64,000 bases of DNA from Acidobacteriota bacterium (GTDB taxonomy: Bacteria > Acidobacteriota > Thermoanaerobaculia > Multivoradales > Multivoraceae): the NCBI GenBank assembly GCA_026707545.1, contig JAPOWR010000001.1, positions 248,001 through 312,000 on the forward strand, written 5' to 3'. Of the stretch, positions 35,008 to 44,236 are shown in pieces. The notes below the pieces were generated by a model. It did no database searches, had not been told where the DNA came from, and saw nothing but the letters and a program-made list of their open reading frames with translations. Position numbers and translations under genes: made by a program. Numbering within the stretch: the stretch's first letter is position 1; every line of letters begins with the position of its first letter.

Positions 35008-36585
35008 ATGACGACGAATCGACGAAGACGGGGACCTGTGCGATCTTCTCGAGCACATCCGGGCCTCGGAGCGGTTCTGCTCGCGGTGTGCGGAGCGGTC
35101 GTGCCGGCGACGGGGCCCGCGCTCGCGGCCGAGCGGCCGAACATCGTCTTCATCCTGATCGACGACCAGCGCTACGACGCGGCGTCCGCGCTCGGCCACG
35201 CCTTCCTCGAGACGCCTCACCTCGACCGCCTGATCGAGCGCGGGGTGCTGTTCGAGAACGCCTTCGTGACCACGTCGTTGTGCTCGCCGAGCCGCGCTTC
35301 GATCCTCACCGGGCAGTACGCGCACCGCCACGGCGTGCTCGACAATCGCACCCGGCTGGACCCGGCGACGCCGACCTTTCCGCAGGAGCTTCAGCGCGCC
35401 GGCTACCGGACCGCCTTCGTCGGCAAGTGGCACATGGGCGGCACGTCGGACGAACCTCGCCCCGGATTCGACCGCTGGGTCTCGTTCCCGGGCCAGGGTC
35501 TCTACTACAACCAGACTTTCAACATCGACGGCGAGCGGGTGCCGCGGCAGGGGTACACGACGGACCTGATCACCGACTACGCGCTGGACTTCCTCGGGGC
35601 TCGTGCGGGATCCGAAGAGCCCTTCCTGCTCTACGTGTCGCACAAGGCCGTCCATGCGTCGTTCCGGCCGGCGGAACGCCACCTCGGCAGCTACGCCGGC
35701 CAGCGCTATCCGCCGCCAGCGACGATGCCGAACCGGCACGACAACTACGAGGGCAAGCCGAACTGGGTCGAGGCGCAGCGCCGGAGCTGGCACGGCGTCG
35801 ACGGCTTGTACGACAACTCGGTCGACTTCCAGCAGTTCGCTCTCGACTACGCGGAGACGATGCGCGGCGTCGACGACAGCGTGGGCCGGATCGTCGGAGC
35901 GCTCGAAGAGCAGAACCTGCTGGAAGAGACGCTGCTCGTGTTCACGTCGGACAACGGTTTCCAGTTCGGCGAACATGGCCTGATCGACAAGCGGACGATG
36001 TACGAGGCGTCGATCCGGGTGCCGCTGATCGTGATGGCGCCGTGGCTCGACGGCGGAGCCGGGGGTCTCAAGCGCCCGGAGATGATCGTCAACCTCGACT
36101 TCGCGCCCACTTTCCTCGAGGCCGCCGGACTGAATGTTCCTGGAACAGTCCAGGGTCGGTCCTTCTATGGCCTGCTAGCGGCCGGCCCGGGCGCGGAGCG
36201 CCAGCCTTGGCGGGACGCCTTTCTCTACGAGTACTTCTGGGAGAGGGCCTTTCCCCAGACGCCGACGGTGCTGGGCGTACGCACCGACCGCTACAAGTTC
36301 ATGCGCTTTCACGGCGTGTGGGACCGCTACGAGCTGTACGACGTGCAGGTCGATCCGGGTGAACGACGCAACCTTCTGGGTGACTTCATCACGCGCCACG
36401 GTGCCGGCAACGTGGAGGCACGGCTCCGGGTGGCGGCCGCGGCCGCCGCCCAGAATCCCCGCGACGACTGGGCGCGCGAGGTGTTGGAACTCAAGGCGCT
36501 CTTCGACCGGTTGTCCGCGCGGCTCGACGAGCTCCTCGACGAGACCGGAGCGCTCCCAGAGCCGAACTGGCAGGCGACCCGCTAG
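35008..36585 (+). CDS. Exported sulfatase (arylsulfatase/N-sulfoglucosamine-type)
   Basis: 525 residues from ATG 35008, with AGGGGG 6-8 bases upstream; ATG 34993 and GTG 34978 are also in frame. The signal peptide has RRRRG and a hydrophobic stretch ending GPALAAE. The alkaline-phosphatase-fold metal site begins [12 protein letters not shown]. The formylglycine motif is CSPSR (Cys92), followed by [14 protein letters not shown] and FVGKWHMGG; the second metal site is [13 protein letters not shown]. It would need a formylglycine-generating enzyme, and none is in the window. The substrate is probably a sulfated glycan. Its stop shares bases with the convergent coaA stop. Confidence 0.93.
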   Translation: MTTNRRRRGPVRSSRAHPGLGAVLLAVCGAVVPATGPALAAERPNIVFILIDDQRYDAASALGHAFLETPHLDRLIERGVLFENAFVTTSLCSPSRASILTGQYAHRHGVLDNRTRLDPATPTFPQELQRAGYRTAFVGKWHMGGTSDEPRPGFDRWVSFPGQGLYYNQTFNIDGERVPRQGYTTDLITDYALDFLGARAGSEEPFLLYVSHKAVHASFRPAERHLGSYAGQRYPPPATMPNRHDNYEGKPNWVEAQRRSWHGVDGLYDNSVDFQQFALDYAETMRGVDDSVGRIVGALEEQNLLEETLLVFTSDNGFQFGEHGLIDKRTMYEASIRVPLIVMAPWLDGGAGGLKRPEMIVNLDFAPTFLEAAGLNVPGTVQGRSFYGLLAAGPGAERQPWRDAFLYEYFWERAFPQTPTVLGVRTDRYKFMRFHGVWDRYELYDVQVDPGERRNLLGDFITRHGAGNVEARLRVAAAAAAQNPRDDWAREVLELKALFDRLSARLDELLDETGALPEPNWQATR

Positions 36586-37541
36586 AGCTTGCGCAGGCGG
36601 ACCCCGTGCACGGCGTGGTCGGGCGCTTTCTCCAGGATCAGGTCCGCGCGTTCACGCGTCGGCAGGATGTTCTGGACCAGGTTCGGTTCGTTGATCGCCT
36701 TCCAGATGCCGCGGGCGGTCTCGATTGCATCCTGTTCGCTCAGGCTGGCGTAGCGGTGGAAGTAGGCGTCGGGGTCGCGGAAGGCGGTATCCCGAAAGGT
36801 GAGGAAGCGCTCGATGTACCAGCGCTCGACGACCTCCGTCTCGGCATCGACATAGATCGAGAAGTCGAACAGATCGGAGAGCATCAGCCGGCTGTTGCGA
36901 GAGGGCGACTGGGAGCGGGCCTGTAGCACGTTCAGGCCTTCGAGGATCAGTATGTCGGGCTGATCGACGATCTCGGTGACTCCGGGCAGGATGTCGTACG
37001 AGTGGTGGGAATAGACCGGGTGAGGCACCCTCCGCTCGCCGGACTTGACCTGGAGCACGAAGTTGACGAGCGTGCGCAGGTCGAAGCTCTCCGGAAAGCC
37101 CTTGCGCTCCATCAGGCCCCGCGCTTCGAGAAGCGCGTTGGGATGTAGGAAGCCGTCGGTCGTCACCAGGTCGACCTGGGGATGGTTGGGCCAGCGTGCG
37201 AGCAACTCGCGCAGAATGCGGCCGGTGGTGCTCTTGCCCACCGCGACGCTGCCGCCGATTCCGATGATGTAGGGCACCTTGGGCGCCAGGCCGCCGAGGA
37301 AGGTCGTGCTGGCGCGGTAGAGGTCCTGGGTGCCGCCGACGTAGAGATTCAGCAGCCGCGACATCGGCAGGTAGATCTGCGCGACCTCGTCCAGGGAAAC
37401 GTTCTCGTTGATCCCGCGCAGCCGCTCCAGTTCGCTCTCCGAGAGCGGATTCGGCGTGTCGGCGCGCAGCCGTCCCCACGCCTCCTCGTCGAAGGTGACG
37501 TAGATCGAGTCGGTGAGAGAGTCGACCTTGTGGTTGGTCAA
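36582..37541 (-). CDS. coaA: Pantothenate kinase, type I
   Basis: First enzyme of coenzyme A synthesis, ATP-dependent phosphorylation of pantothenate in the cytosol. It is 319 residues, the normal length for bacterial CoaA. P-loop [13 protein letters not shown] is near residues 96-108. [27 protein letters not shown], split here as [10 protein letters not shown] and [11 protein letters not shown], and [21 protein letters not shown] and FDFSIYVDA are CoaA hallmarks. It is convergent with the sulfatase, the two stop codons overlapping at 36582-36585 (CTAG). Confidence 0.96.
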   Translation of the reverse strand: MTNHKVDSLTDSIYVTFDEEAWGRLRADTPNPLSESELERLRGINENVSLDEVAQIYLPMSRLLNLYVGGTQDLYRASTTFLGGLAPKVPYIIGIGGSVAVGKSTTGRILRELLARWPNHPQVDLVTTDGFLHPNALLEARGLMERKGFPESFDLRTLVNFVLQVKSGERRVPHPVYSHHSYDILPGVTEIVDQPDILILEGLNVLQARSQSPSRNSRLMLSDLFDFSIYVDAETEVVERWYIERFLTFRDTAFRDPDAYFHRYASLSEQDAIETARGIWKAINEPNLVQNILPTRERADLILEKAPDHAVHGVRLRKL

Positions 37542-37597
37542 GAGACCCCCGGGTTACGCCGGCGGAGTGCGGGTGGCGCCCACCGTTGACGGCTGGG

Positions 37598-38083
37598 TCA
37601 GCCGAGCTTCTCCAGGACGGCCTCGGCACCGCTCACGCCGACCTCTCCGGCGGGCTCCACGCCCAGGTACTTCACCACACCGTCGTCTACGACCGCGGCG
37701 TAGCGTCGTGATCTGGTGCCCATGCCGAAGCGGGAGGCGTCCAGTTCGAGTCCGACCTTGGACGTGAACTCGCAGTTGCCGTCGGAGAGCAGGAGGATGC
37801 CGTCGGGAATGCTCCGCACCTTGCGCCATTCGTTGATCACGAAGACATCGTTGACCGCTAGACAAGCCACCGTGTCGACGTCCTTCGCTTTGAGCGACTC
37901 CAGGTGCTCGACGAAGCCGGGCATGTGGACCTCGGAGCAGGTGGGGGTCAGGGCGCCGGGAACGGCGAAGAGCACGACCTTCTTGCCCTCGAACAGCTCC
38001 CGTGTGGAGATGTCGACGATTCCGTCCGACGTCATCTGCTTGAAGCTGGCTTCCGGAATCATGTCCCCGATCTTGATGCTCAT
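37598..38083 (-). CDS. Peroxiredoxin, Prx5-like (redoxin family)
   Basis: Thiol peroxidase of 161 residues reducing hydroperoxides in the cytosol. The peroxidatic Cys49 is in FAVPGALTPTCSEVHMPGF, the Prx5 consensus. A further Cys74 (TVACLAVNDVFV) is at the position where some family members keep a second Cys. The C-terminal DDGVVKYLGVEPAG is typical. Its transcript probably starts in the 75-base divergent gap shared with the ABC importer operon. Confidence 0.94.
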   Translation of the reverse strand: MSIKIGDMIPEASFKQMTSDGIVDISTRELFEGKKVVLFAVPGALTPTCSEVHMPGFVEHLESLKAKDVDTVACLAVNDVFVINEWRKVRSIPDGILLLSDGNCEFTSKVGLELDASRFGMGTRSRRYAAVVDDGVVKYLGVEPAGEVGVSGAEAVLEKLG

Positions 38084-38158
38084 GCGTGCTGCTCCCTGGC
38101 GTTGCTGGGTCCGATGGGGGCGGCAGTATAACTATGATCGCAGCTCGTGCGGTGCCGT

Positions 38159-39211
38159 ATGCAGACGGGGACGTTTCGGGCCTGGATGCCGTTGGTCCGC
38201 GTGGCCGGCGTGGCGTTGCTTGTCTGCGGCTGTGCGCGGACTTCGGACGGAGCTCCGGCGGGCGACGGGGGCGTTTTCGACTTGGGCGCTGAGTACTCCG
38301 CGTACCTGGGTGGGGTGGCGGAGGCAGAGTTCGAGCTCCTCGAACCAGGCAGTGGCGGTGCCTGGCGGGAGATCCGCGGCGGCGGCCGGGCGGTGCGGTT
38401 GGCGGCACCGCCCGAACGGATCGCGTCCCGGACCCTGGCCACGGACGAGATCCTGCTGGAGATCGCCGAGCCGGAGCGGATCGCGCTGCTCTCGCCGTTT
38501 GCCGGCGATCCCGCGTTCAGTCCCAGTGCGGAAGCGGCGCGCCGTCTGGGACGCGTGGGCGGCTTCAGCACTGAGGAGATCCTGGCCGTTTCGCCCGACC
38601 TGGTGTTCGCGGCCGGCTTCAACACCCCGGAGACGCTTGCCCAGTTGGAGGCGGCGGGTGTGCCCGTCCTCGTTCTGCTCGATCACGAGAGCCTGGAGGC
38701 GATCGAGGGCAACATCCGTATCGTGGGCTTCGCGATTGGCCGCGAGAGGGAGGCGGAACGGTTGGTGGCATCCATGCGGGCCAGGCTGGAGGCAGCACGT
38801 GAGAGTTCGGCAGCCCGAGTGGCGGGCCTGCGCGTCGTCCACTACAACGGCGGCGTCGTGCTCGGTGGCCGGACCGTGTTCGACGACGCCATTCGCTACC
38901 TCGGCGCGGTGAACGTCGCGACCGAGAAAGGCCTCGTCGGCTGGCCGCGGATCAGCGCCGAGCAGGTCGTGCTCTGGAACCCGGACGTGATCTTCACCGA
39001 CTCGTACGTGGGAGGCGGTGCGGCGGTCGGGGTCCCGAACGGTACGCGGGCGGCCGGACTGGGCAACGTGGTAGCGCTCGACGGTCGGGACATGGCCGCC
39101 GTCTCGCACCACGTCGCGGGACTGGTTGAGAGGCTGGCTGACGCGCTCGCGCGGGCCGCGGATCGGATGGAAGCGGCCGGCGGTCCCCGGCCCGCGGTTG
39201 GCAGGGAATGA
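38159..39211 (+). CDS. BtuF/FecB-type ABC substrate-binding lipoprotein
   Basis: 350 residues from ATG 38159; GTG 38147 is also in frame. A lipoprotein signal ends LLVCGC. The class III binding-protein fold is shown by RIASRTLATDEILLEI, GGFSTEEILAVSPDLVFAAG, then a long helix and LVGWPRISAEQVVLWNPDVIFTD. Such proteins bind iron-siderophores, heme or cobalamin in the periplasm. Its stop overlaps the permease start (ATGA), giving a binding-protein, permease, ATPase operon. No TonB receptor is nearby to define the ligand. Confidence 0.88.
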   Translation: MQTGTFRAWMPLVRVAGVALLVCGCARTSDGAPAGDGGVFDLGAEYSAYLGGVAEAEFELLEPGSGGAWREIRGGGRAVRLAAPPERIASRTLATDEILLEIAEPERIALLSPFAGDPAFSPSAEAARRLGRVGGFSTEEILAVSPDLVFAAGFNTPETLAQLEAAGVPVLVLLDHESLEAIEGNIRIVGFAIGREREAERLVASMRARLEAARESSAARVAGLRVVHYNGGVVLGGRTVFDDAIRYLGAVNVATEKGLVGWPRISAEQVVLWNPDVIFTDSYVGGGAAVGVPNGTRAAGLGNVVALDGRDMAAVSHHVAGLVERLADALARAADRMEAAGGPRPAVGRE

Positions 39212-40266
39212 GGATCGTTCCCGGGGTGCGCCGGGTCGGCTTCTGGTGGTACATGGCCGCCGGCGCCGTGCTGCTCGTGACGTTCGCGGCAGTCGGTCTG
39301 TACCGCGGTTCGGTCGCTCTCGATCCGGCGGACGTCCTGGCGGTGCTGGCCAGGCGTCTCTTGCCGGGTGAGTACGGCCCCGTCGATCCGCAGGTGGAGA
39401 CGATCGTCTGGTCTCTCAGGGCGCCGCGCGTGATGGTGGCGGCGATGGTCGGCGGGTGTCTGGCCCTCGCGGGCGCACAGATGCAGGGACTGTTTCGCAA
39501 TCCACTCGCTTCCCCGGGGATCGTGGGCACGAGCACCGGCGCCGCCGTGGGCGCCGTCTTCGCCCTGACGTTCGGTCTTGCCGGAGCGTTCCTTCTCGCG
39601 GCGCCGCTGTTCGCCGTCGGGGGTGCGCTGCTGTCGCTGCTGGTCGTCACCCGGATCGCCACTCGCGACGGCTATACGCCCGTCACGACTCTGCTGCTCG
39701 CCGGGGTGGCGCTCAACGCCCTGCTGGGCGCGGTCAACTCGTGGTTGATCGCCCGCTCCTGGGAGCAGTACGAGGCGGCGCGTCAGATCGCCTTCTGGAT
39801 GATGGGCGGAGTCGCGGATCGAAGCTGGGAACACGTCGCGATGCTTCTGCCGGGGCTGGTCTTCGGCTGCGTCGTGGCGGCCTGGTTCGCGCGCGACCTG
39901 GATCTACTCCTCGAAGGCGAGGAGGTGGCGGCATCGCTGGGGGTGGACGTCGAGCGCGCGAAGCGCGCGGTGCTGTGGAGCGCGGCGCTGCTCACGGGCA
40001 GTGCCGTCGCGGTCAGCGGGGTGGTCGGCTTCGTCGGTCTCGTCGTGCCGCACCTCGTGCGCCTGCTACTGGGACCCGTCCACCGTCGCCTGCTCCCGGC
40101 CGCCTTCCTGACCGGCGCCTGGTTCGTCGTGGGCGCCGATCTTCTGGCGCGCACGCTCGCGGCACCCAAGGAAGTTCACCTGGGTGTGGTCACCGCCTTC
40201 GTGGGCGCGCCCTTCTTCCTCTATCTGCTCGTCCGGCACGAGAGTGAAGTGGCGGTGTCCCGGTGA
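39208..40266 (+). CDS. FecCD-family ABC permease
   Basis: Inner-membrane permease of 352 residues with about ten helices. Conserved FecCD features are LRAPRVMVAAMVGGCLALAGAQMQGLFRNPLASPGIVGTSTGA (seen as RAPRVMVAAMVGG, QGLFRNPLA and PGIVGTSTGA), GVALNALLGAVNS, and VVSGVVGFVGLVVPHLVRLLLGPVHRRLLP near the C-terminus. Two copies assemble with two ATPases to import a siderophore, heme or cobalamin. It overlaps both neighbours by 4 bases. Confidence 0.93.
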   Translation: MRIVPGVRRVGFWWYMAAGAVLLVTFAAVGLYRGSVALDPADVLAVLARRLLPGEYGPVDPQVETIVWSLRAPRVMVAAMVGGCLALAGAQMQGLFRNPLASPGIVGTSTGAAVGAVFALTFGLAGAFLLAAPLFAVGGALLSLLVVTRIATRDGYTPVTTLLLAGVALNALLGAVNSWLIARSWEQYEAARQIAFWMMGGVADRSWEHVAMLLPGLVFGCVVAAWFARDLDLLLEGEEVAASLGVDVERAKRAVLWSAALLTGSAVAVSGVVGFVGLVVPHLVRLLLGPVHRRLLPAAFLTGAWFVVGADLLARTLAAPKEVHLGVVTAFVGAPFFLYLLVRHESEVAVSR

Positions 40267-41066
40267 CGGCGGCACCGGGCTCGGTACAGCGGGCGCCGCG
40301 GCTGGAACTTGTAAGCGGCGGCGTGGAGCGGCGGGGCCGCTGGTTGCTGCGAAATGTCGATCTCGTCATCGAGCCCGCCATGCTGACCTCGGTAGTGGGG
40401 CCGAATGGGGCCGGCAAGTCCACCTTGTTGAAGCTCTTGAGCGGCACCTGGCGCTTGACGGAGGGCCGGGCTCTCCTGGGTGGATTCGATCTTGCCGGAC
40501 TGCCGAGGCGGCAGGCGGCGCGGCGCGTCGCCTATGTGCCGCAATCAGTGCGTCCGTCGTTCGAGTTCACGGTGCGCGAGTTCGTGACCCTCGGCCGCTA
40601 CCCGCACGAGAACCGGCTCTTCGGAACCCGTTCGGCGGACCGGGACTGGATCGACCGTTGCCTGGACGACACGGACGTGTTGGGGCTGTCCGAACGCAGG
40701 GTCACGACGCTCTCGGGGGGCGAACTGCAGCGCGTTCTGATGGCGCGTTGCCTGGCAACCGAAGCGGAAGTGCTGCTGCTCGACGAACCGACCTCGAATC
40801 TCGATCTCGCGCACGGTCTGGATCTGCTGGGGCTGGCGCGCGGCCTGGTCGACGAGGGGCGCTCGGTCGTCCTGGTCCTTCACGACCTGAACGCCGCGGC
40901 CCGGTTTGCGGATCGTGTGGCCGTGCTCGACGGTGGCGCCCTGATCGCGGAGGGGCCGCCTGCGCAGGTGCTGGAACCTGACCTCGTTCGGCGTGTGTTT
41001 CAGGTCGAGGCGGTACCGCTTTCGGGTGCCGCGTCGACGGTCTTCGACTTCGAACCGCTGGCTTAG
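40263..41066 (+). CDS. ABC transporter ATP-binding protein, FecE/HmuV type
   Basis: 267 residues, GTG at 40263 overlapping the permease stop. Walker A is GPNGAGKSTLLKLLSG, Q-loop YVPQSVRPSF, signature LSGGELQRV, Walker B VLLLDEPTSNLD and H-loop VLHDLNAAARFAD. It energises the FecCD-type importer encoded just upstream. The transcript ends in a long imperfect inverted repeat immediately after the stop. Confidence 0.94.
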   Translation: MTAAPGSVQRAPRLELVSGGVERRGRWLLRNVDLVIEPAMLTSVVGPNGAGKSTLLKLLSGTWRLTEGRALLGGFDLAGLPRRQAARRVAYVPQSVRPSFEFTVREFVTLGRYPHENRLFGTRSADRDWIDRCLDDTDVLGLSERRVTTLSGGELQRVLMARCLATEAEVLLLDEPTSNLDLAHGLDLLGLARGLVDEGRSVVLVLHDLNAAARFADRVAVLDGGALIAEGPPAQVLEPDLVRRVFQVEAVPLSGAASTVFDFEPLA

Positions 41067-41114
41067 GAGCTTGCGCCGCAGGACGCAGCGCAGCAAGTCT
41101 GCGGCGGAAGCTCC
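41064..41114. terminator. Long inverted repeat after the importer operon
   Basis: GGAGCTTGCGCCGCAG (41066-41081) pairs with CTGCGGCGGAAGCTCC (41099-41114) with one mismatch, around a 17-base loop. There is no T-run. The segment TAGGAGCTTGCGCCGC (41064-41079) recurs exactly in inverted orientation at 44221-44236, so it may be a dispersed REP-like element rather than a dedicated terminator. Confidence 0.55.
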
Positions 41115-41167
41115 TGGGCGAGGACGGGATGGGCCGAAACACGGAGCTGGCGACGGGTTTCGGGGCG

Positions 41168-41635
41168 TTAGGAATCGCCCTCCAGGCGGACCAGGTACCT
41201 TTGCCGGCCCTCGAGCACCCGCTCGCCGCGCTGGTTCTCGATGACGCTCTCCAGCACCACCACTCCGGTCGTCCGCTGGCGCTTCAGTTCCGCGATCTCG
41301 AGGGTCGGGTACAGCGTGTCGCCCGGATGGACCGGCTGAAGGAAGCGACTCGACTGGTCGATGAAGGCGACCATCGCCCGCCCGACGACATCGGCGAAGA
41401 GACCGGCTCCGGCGGCGCTGTAGCAGAGCACCTGGAGTCCGTGCGCCAGCATCCCCCGGTGGCCCTGGGATCGGCAGTACTCGACGTCGTAGTGGATCGG
41501 GTGGTTGTCGCCCGAGATCGCCTGGAACGCGGCGAAGTGGGCGTCGGTGACCGTCCGGCTGGGCAGCGGGAAGCGCTCGCCGACCTGAAGCTCGTCGAAG
41601 GTGCGGACGTCGACGCGACTTCGTTCGTTACGCAC
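41168..41635 (-). CDS. MaoC-like hotdog-fold dehydratase
   Basis: 155 residues. The FDELQVGERFPLPSRTVTDAHFAAFQAISGDNHPIHYD region holds the hydratase motif (Asp and His of AISGDNHPIHYD). HRGMLAHGLQVLCYSAAGAGLF is also typical. It probably hydrates an enoyl-CoA or related thioester, but such single-domain proteins vary. The start overlaps the threonine aldolase stop by 8 bases, so the two genes are one operon, although no shared pathway is obvious. Confidence 0.88.
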   Translation of the reverse strand: MRNERSRVDVRTFDELQVGERFPLPSRTVTDAHFAAFQAISGDNHPIHYDVEYCRSQGHRGMLAHGLQVLCYSAAGAGLFADVVGRAMVAFIDQSSRFLQPVHPGDTLYPTLEIAELKRQRTTGVVVLESVIENQRGERVLEGRQRYLVRLEGDS

Positions 41636-42662
41636 CGAACACTCGGATCAGCGCTTCGGCTGCCTCGGCTGTCTGCTCGGGGCTCACGTCCCGATGCGTC
41701 ACCAGGCGGATGTGCGTCGGGCTCACGTCCAGGCACAGCACGTTCTCCTTCCGGAGCGCCTCGACGCACTCCTGGGCGCTGCGGCCCGTGCCCTCGACCG
41801 AGAAGATGAGGATGTTGGTCCTCTGTTCGGCGATCAGTGCGACGCCGGGAAGGTCGTTGAGAGTGTCCGCGAGCAGGCGGGCGTTCTCGTGATCCTGGAC
41901 CAGCAGCGGCGGGCTCTCGTCGAGGGCGACCTCGGCGGCGGCGGCGAGCACGCCCACCTGCCGCATCTGGCCGCCGCACATCTGGCGGTAGCGCCGGACG
42001 TTGCGGACGAAGTCGCGGGAACCGACGACGATCGATCCGGCCGGCGCGCCCAGGCCCTTCGAGAAGCAGAAGGAGAGAGAGTCGACGGGCCCCGCGGCCT
42101 CGGCCGGGGTGCAGCCGAGCGCGGTCGCGGCGTTGAAGAGGCGCGCGCCGTCGAGGTGTACGCGCAGACCGCGGCGGTGCGCCAGGTCGCAGAGGGCCCG
42201 CGTGCGCTCCGGTTCGTAGACCGTGCCGCCTGCCTTGTTGCAACTGTTCTCCAGGCAGAGCAGCCGGGTCGGAGCCAGCGTCGGGTCGTCGGGCTGGATG
42301 GCCGCCTCGACCTGTTCCGGCGCCAGGATGCCGTCTGCCTCCGCCGTCACTGCACGCGGCAGGAGACCGGCGATGCCCGTGATCCCGTTGTTCTCGTTGT
42401 TGATGATGTGAGCGTTCGATTCGAGCAGCACTTCGCTGCCGCGGGGCAGTTCGTGTCCGAGCAGACACGAGAGATTGCCCTGCGTGCCGGAAGGGACGAA
42501 GAGGGCCGCCTCCCGGCCGAGCAAGTCGGCGACACGCTCCTGGAGGCGGTTGGCGGTCGGATCCTCGTGGAAGACGTCATCGCCGACTTCGGCCTTGGCC
42601 ATCGCCCTGCGCATGGCCGGAGATGGCCGGGTCATCGTGTCGGAGCGGAGTTCCACCAGCAT
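41628..42662 (-). CDS. ltaE: Low-specificity L-threonine aldolase
   Basis: PLP enzyme of 344 residues cleaving L-threonine or L-allo-threonine to glycine and acetaldehyde in the cytosol. Family landmarks are ELRSDTMTRPSPAMRRAM, VGDDVFHEDPTAN, FVPSGTQGNL, HLDGARLFNAA and the PLP lysine in FCFSKGLGAPAGS. The length is normal. It is first in a two-gene operon with the MaoC-like gene and starts back to back with the Ppx/GppA gene. Confidence 0.94.
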   Translation of the reverse strand: MLVELRSDTMTRPSPAMRRAMAKAEVGDDVFHEDPTANRLQERVADLLGREAALFVPSGTQGNLSCLLGHELPRGSEVLLESNAHIINNENNGITGIAGLLPRAVTAEADGILAPEQVEAAIQPDDPTLAPTRLLCLENSCNKAGGTVYEPERTRALCDLAHRRGLRVHLDGARLFNAATALGCTPAEAAGPVDSLSFCFSKGLGAPAGSIVVGSRDFVRNVRRYRQMCGGQMRQVGVLAAAAEVALDESPPLLVQDHENARLLADTLNDLPGVALIAEQRTNILIFSVEGTGRSAQECVEALRKENVLCLDVSPTHIRLVTHRDVSPEQTAEAAEALIRVFGA

Positions 42663-42687
42663 GGCGAGGGATCATACTTGCGCGCGA

Positions 42688-44217
42688 ATGGCCGACTCGC
42701 AGCACTCGCTCCCTCTCCCGCCGCAGGATCCGGAGGTGGTCGCCGCCGCCGACCTCGGCTCCAACAGCTTTCACCTGGTCGTGGCCGAAGTGCGTGGCGG
42801 CCAGCTCGTGTTCGTCGACCGTCGGAAGGAGTTCGTGCGGCTCGCCGCCGGACTCGATGAGCGCAAACGTCTGACCCCCGAGGCGACGTCGCGGGCGCTC
42901 GACTGTCTCGGCCGCTTCGGCGAACGCGTACGCTCGTTTCCTCCGGGAACGGTCCGCGCGGTGGGCACCAACACGTTGCGACAGGCGCGAAACGCCCGCG
43001 ATCTGCTGGAAGCCGCGCAACGATCGCTGGGCCACCCGGTGGAGATCGTCTCGGGCCTCGAGGAGGCACGGTTGATCTATCTCGGCGTGTCGAGGAGTCT
43101 GGCCGGCGACGAGAGACGCCTGGCAGTCGACATCGGCGGCGGCTCGACGGAGCTGATCATCGGCGAAGGCTCGCGGCCGCTCGACCTGGAGAGCCTGTAC
43201 ATGGGCTGCGTCAGTTTCAGCCTGCGCCACTTTCCGAACGGCCGGGTGAAGGAGAGGCGCTGGGGGCGGGCGGAGATTGCGGCCCTGCAGGAGCTGGAAC
43301 CGGTCGAGCGCCGTTTCCGGAGCGGCGCCGGCTGGCGGGTCGCGGTGGGTTCGTCGGGGACGGTTCGTTCGGTGGCGGAGGTCGTGCAGGAGGCGGGCTG
43401 GTGCGAGGAGGGCATCACGCTGGAGGCTCTGCTCCGGCTTCGCGAACTGCTGATCGAACGCGGCAGCACGACGCGCGGCGGCATCAAGGGGCTGAGCGAG
43501 GGAAGAGCGCCGGTGTTCGCTGGCGGCGTCGCGGTGCTGCTCGCGGTGTTCAAGGCGCTGCGCATCGAACGAATGCGGGTCGCGGGCGGCGCCCTGCGCG
43601 AAGGAGCCTTGTACGACCTGCTCGGCCGGTTACACCACGAGGACACGCGGCACGCGGCGGTCGAATCGATGGCCCGGCGGTACCACGTGCAGCCGGAGCA
43701 GGCGGAGAGAGTTCGGGAAACCGCGCTGCAGCTCCTGGAGCAGTGCGCGGAACCGTGGAACCTCACTGGAGAGCTTCCGTGGCTCATGCTCTCCTGGGGC
43801 GCCCAGTTGCACGAGGTCGGTCTGGACATCAACCACGCCGGTTTCCACAAGCACGGCGCCTACATCGTCGAGAACGCCGAGATGCACGGGTTTTCACTCC
43901 AGGAGCATCTGCTGCTGGCTTCCCTCGTGCGCAGCCACCGCCGCAAGTTCCCGCGCCAGATCTTCGATCGCCTGCCCTCGGGGTGGCGGCAACCGGCGCG
44001 GCGCGGCGCCGTCCTGCTGCGGCTCGCGGCGGTGCTTCACCGGAGCCGGCGGGACGAACCACTAGCGGTCAAACTCGAAGTTGATGGCCGCGACCTGAAG
44101 CTGGTGCTGCCCAGGGCGTGGCTCGAGACGTCGCCGCTGACCCGCGCCGACCTGCGCCAGGAGGCGAAGTTTCTGGCCGCGGCGAAGTACCGGCTGACGG
44201 TGGAGGAGGACGGTTGA
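42688..44217 (+). CDS. ppx: Exopolyphosphatase / guanosine pentaphosphate phosphatase (Ppx/GppA)
   Basis: Cytosolic phosphatase of 509 residues from ATG 42688; ATG 42661 is an alternative. The actin-like ASKHA fold is shown by VAAADLGSNSFHLVVAEV, RAVGTNTLRQARNA, SGLEEARLIYLGV and DIGGGSTELIIG. The C-terminal half is the HD-like domain (WGAQLHEVGLDINHAGFHKHGAYIVEN). It degrades inorganic polyphosphate or pppGpp, linking it to the stringent response. It stands alone between the aldolase operon and the convergent HAD gene. Confidence 0.94.
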   Translation: MADSQHSLPLPPQDPEVVAAADLGSNSFHLVVAEVRGGQLVFVDRRKEFVRLAAGLDERKRLTPEATSRALDCLGRFGERVRSFPPGTVRAVGTNTLRQARNARDLLEAAQRSLGHPVEIVSGLEEARLIYLGVSRSLAGDERRLAVDIGGGSTELIIGEGSRPLDLESLYMGCVSFSLRHFPNGRVKERRWGRAEIAALQELEPVERRFRSGAGWRVAVGSSGTVRSVAEVVQEAGWCEEGITLEALLRLRELLIERGSTTRGGIKGLSEGRAPVFAGGVAVLLAVFKALRIERMRVAGGALREGALYDLLGRLHHEDTRHAAVESMARRYHVQPEQAERVRETALQLLEQCAEPWNLTGELPWLMLSWGAQLHEVGLDINHAGFHKHGAYIVENAEMHGFSLQEHLLLASLVRSHRRKFPRQIFDRLPSGWRQPARRGAVLLRLAAVLHRSRRDEPLAVKLEVDGRDLKLVLPRAWLETSPLTRADLRQEAKFLAAAKYRLTVEEDG

Positions 44218-44220
44218 GGG

Positions 44221-44236
44221 GCGGCGCAAGCTCCTA
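44221..44236. repeat. Inverted copy of the 16-bp TAGGAGCTTGCGCCGC element
   Basis: GCGGCGCAAGCTCCTA is the exact reverse complement of 41064-41079, 3.15 kb away. Here it fills the 16-base gap between the convergent Ppx and HAD genes and touches the HAD stop. It suggests a short dispersed intergenic repeat. Confidence 0.6.

Noticed and set aside
41064..41114. Transposon end (terminal inverted repeat with 44221-44236)
   Set aside because: The enclosed genes are ordinary metabolic genes with no transposase, and no target duplication was seen. A dispersed intergenic repeat is simpler.
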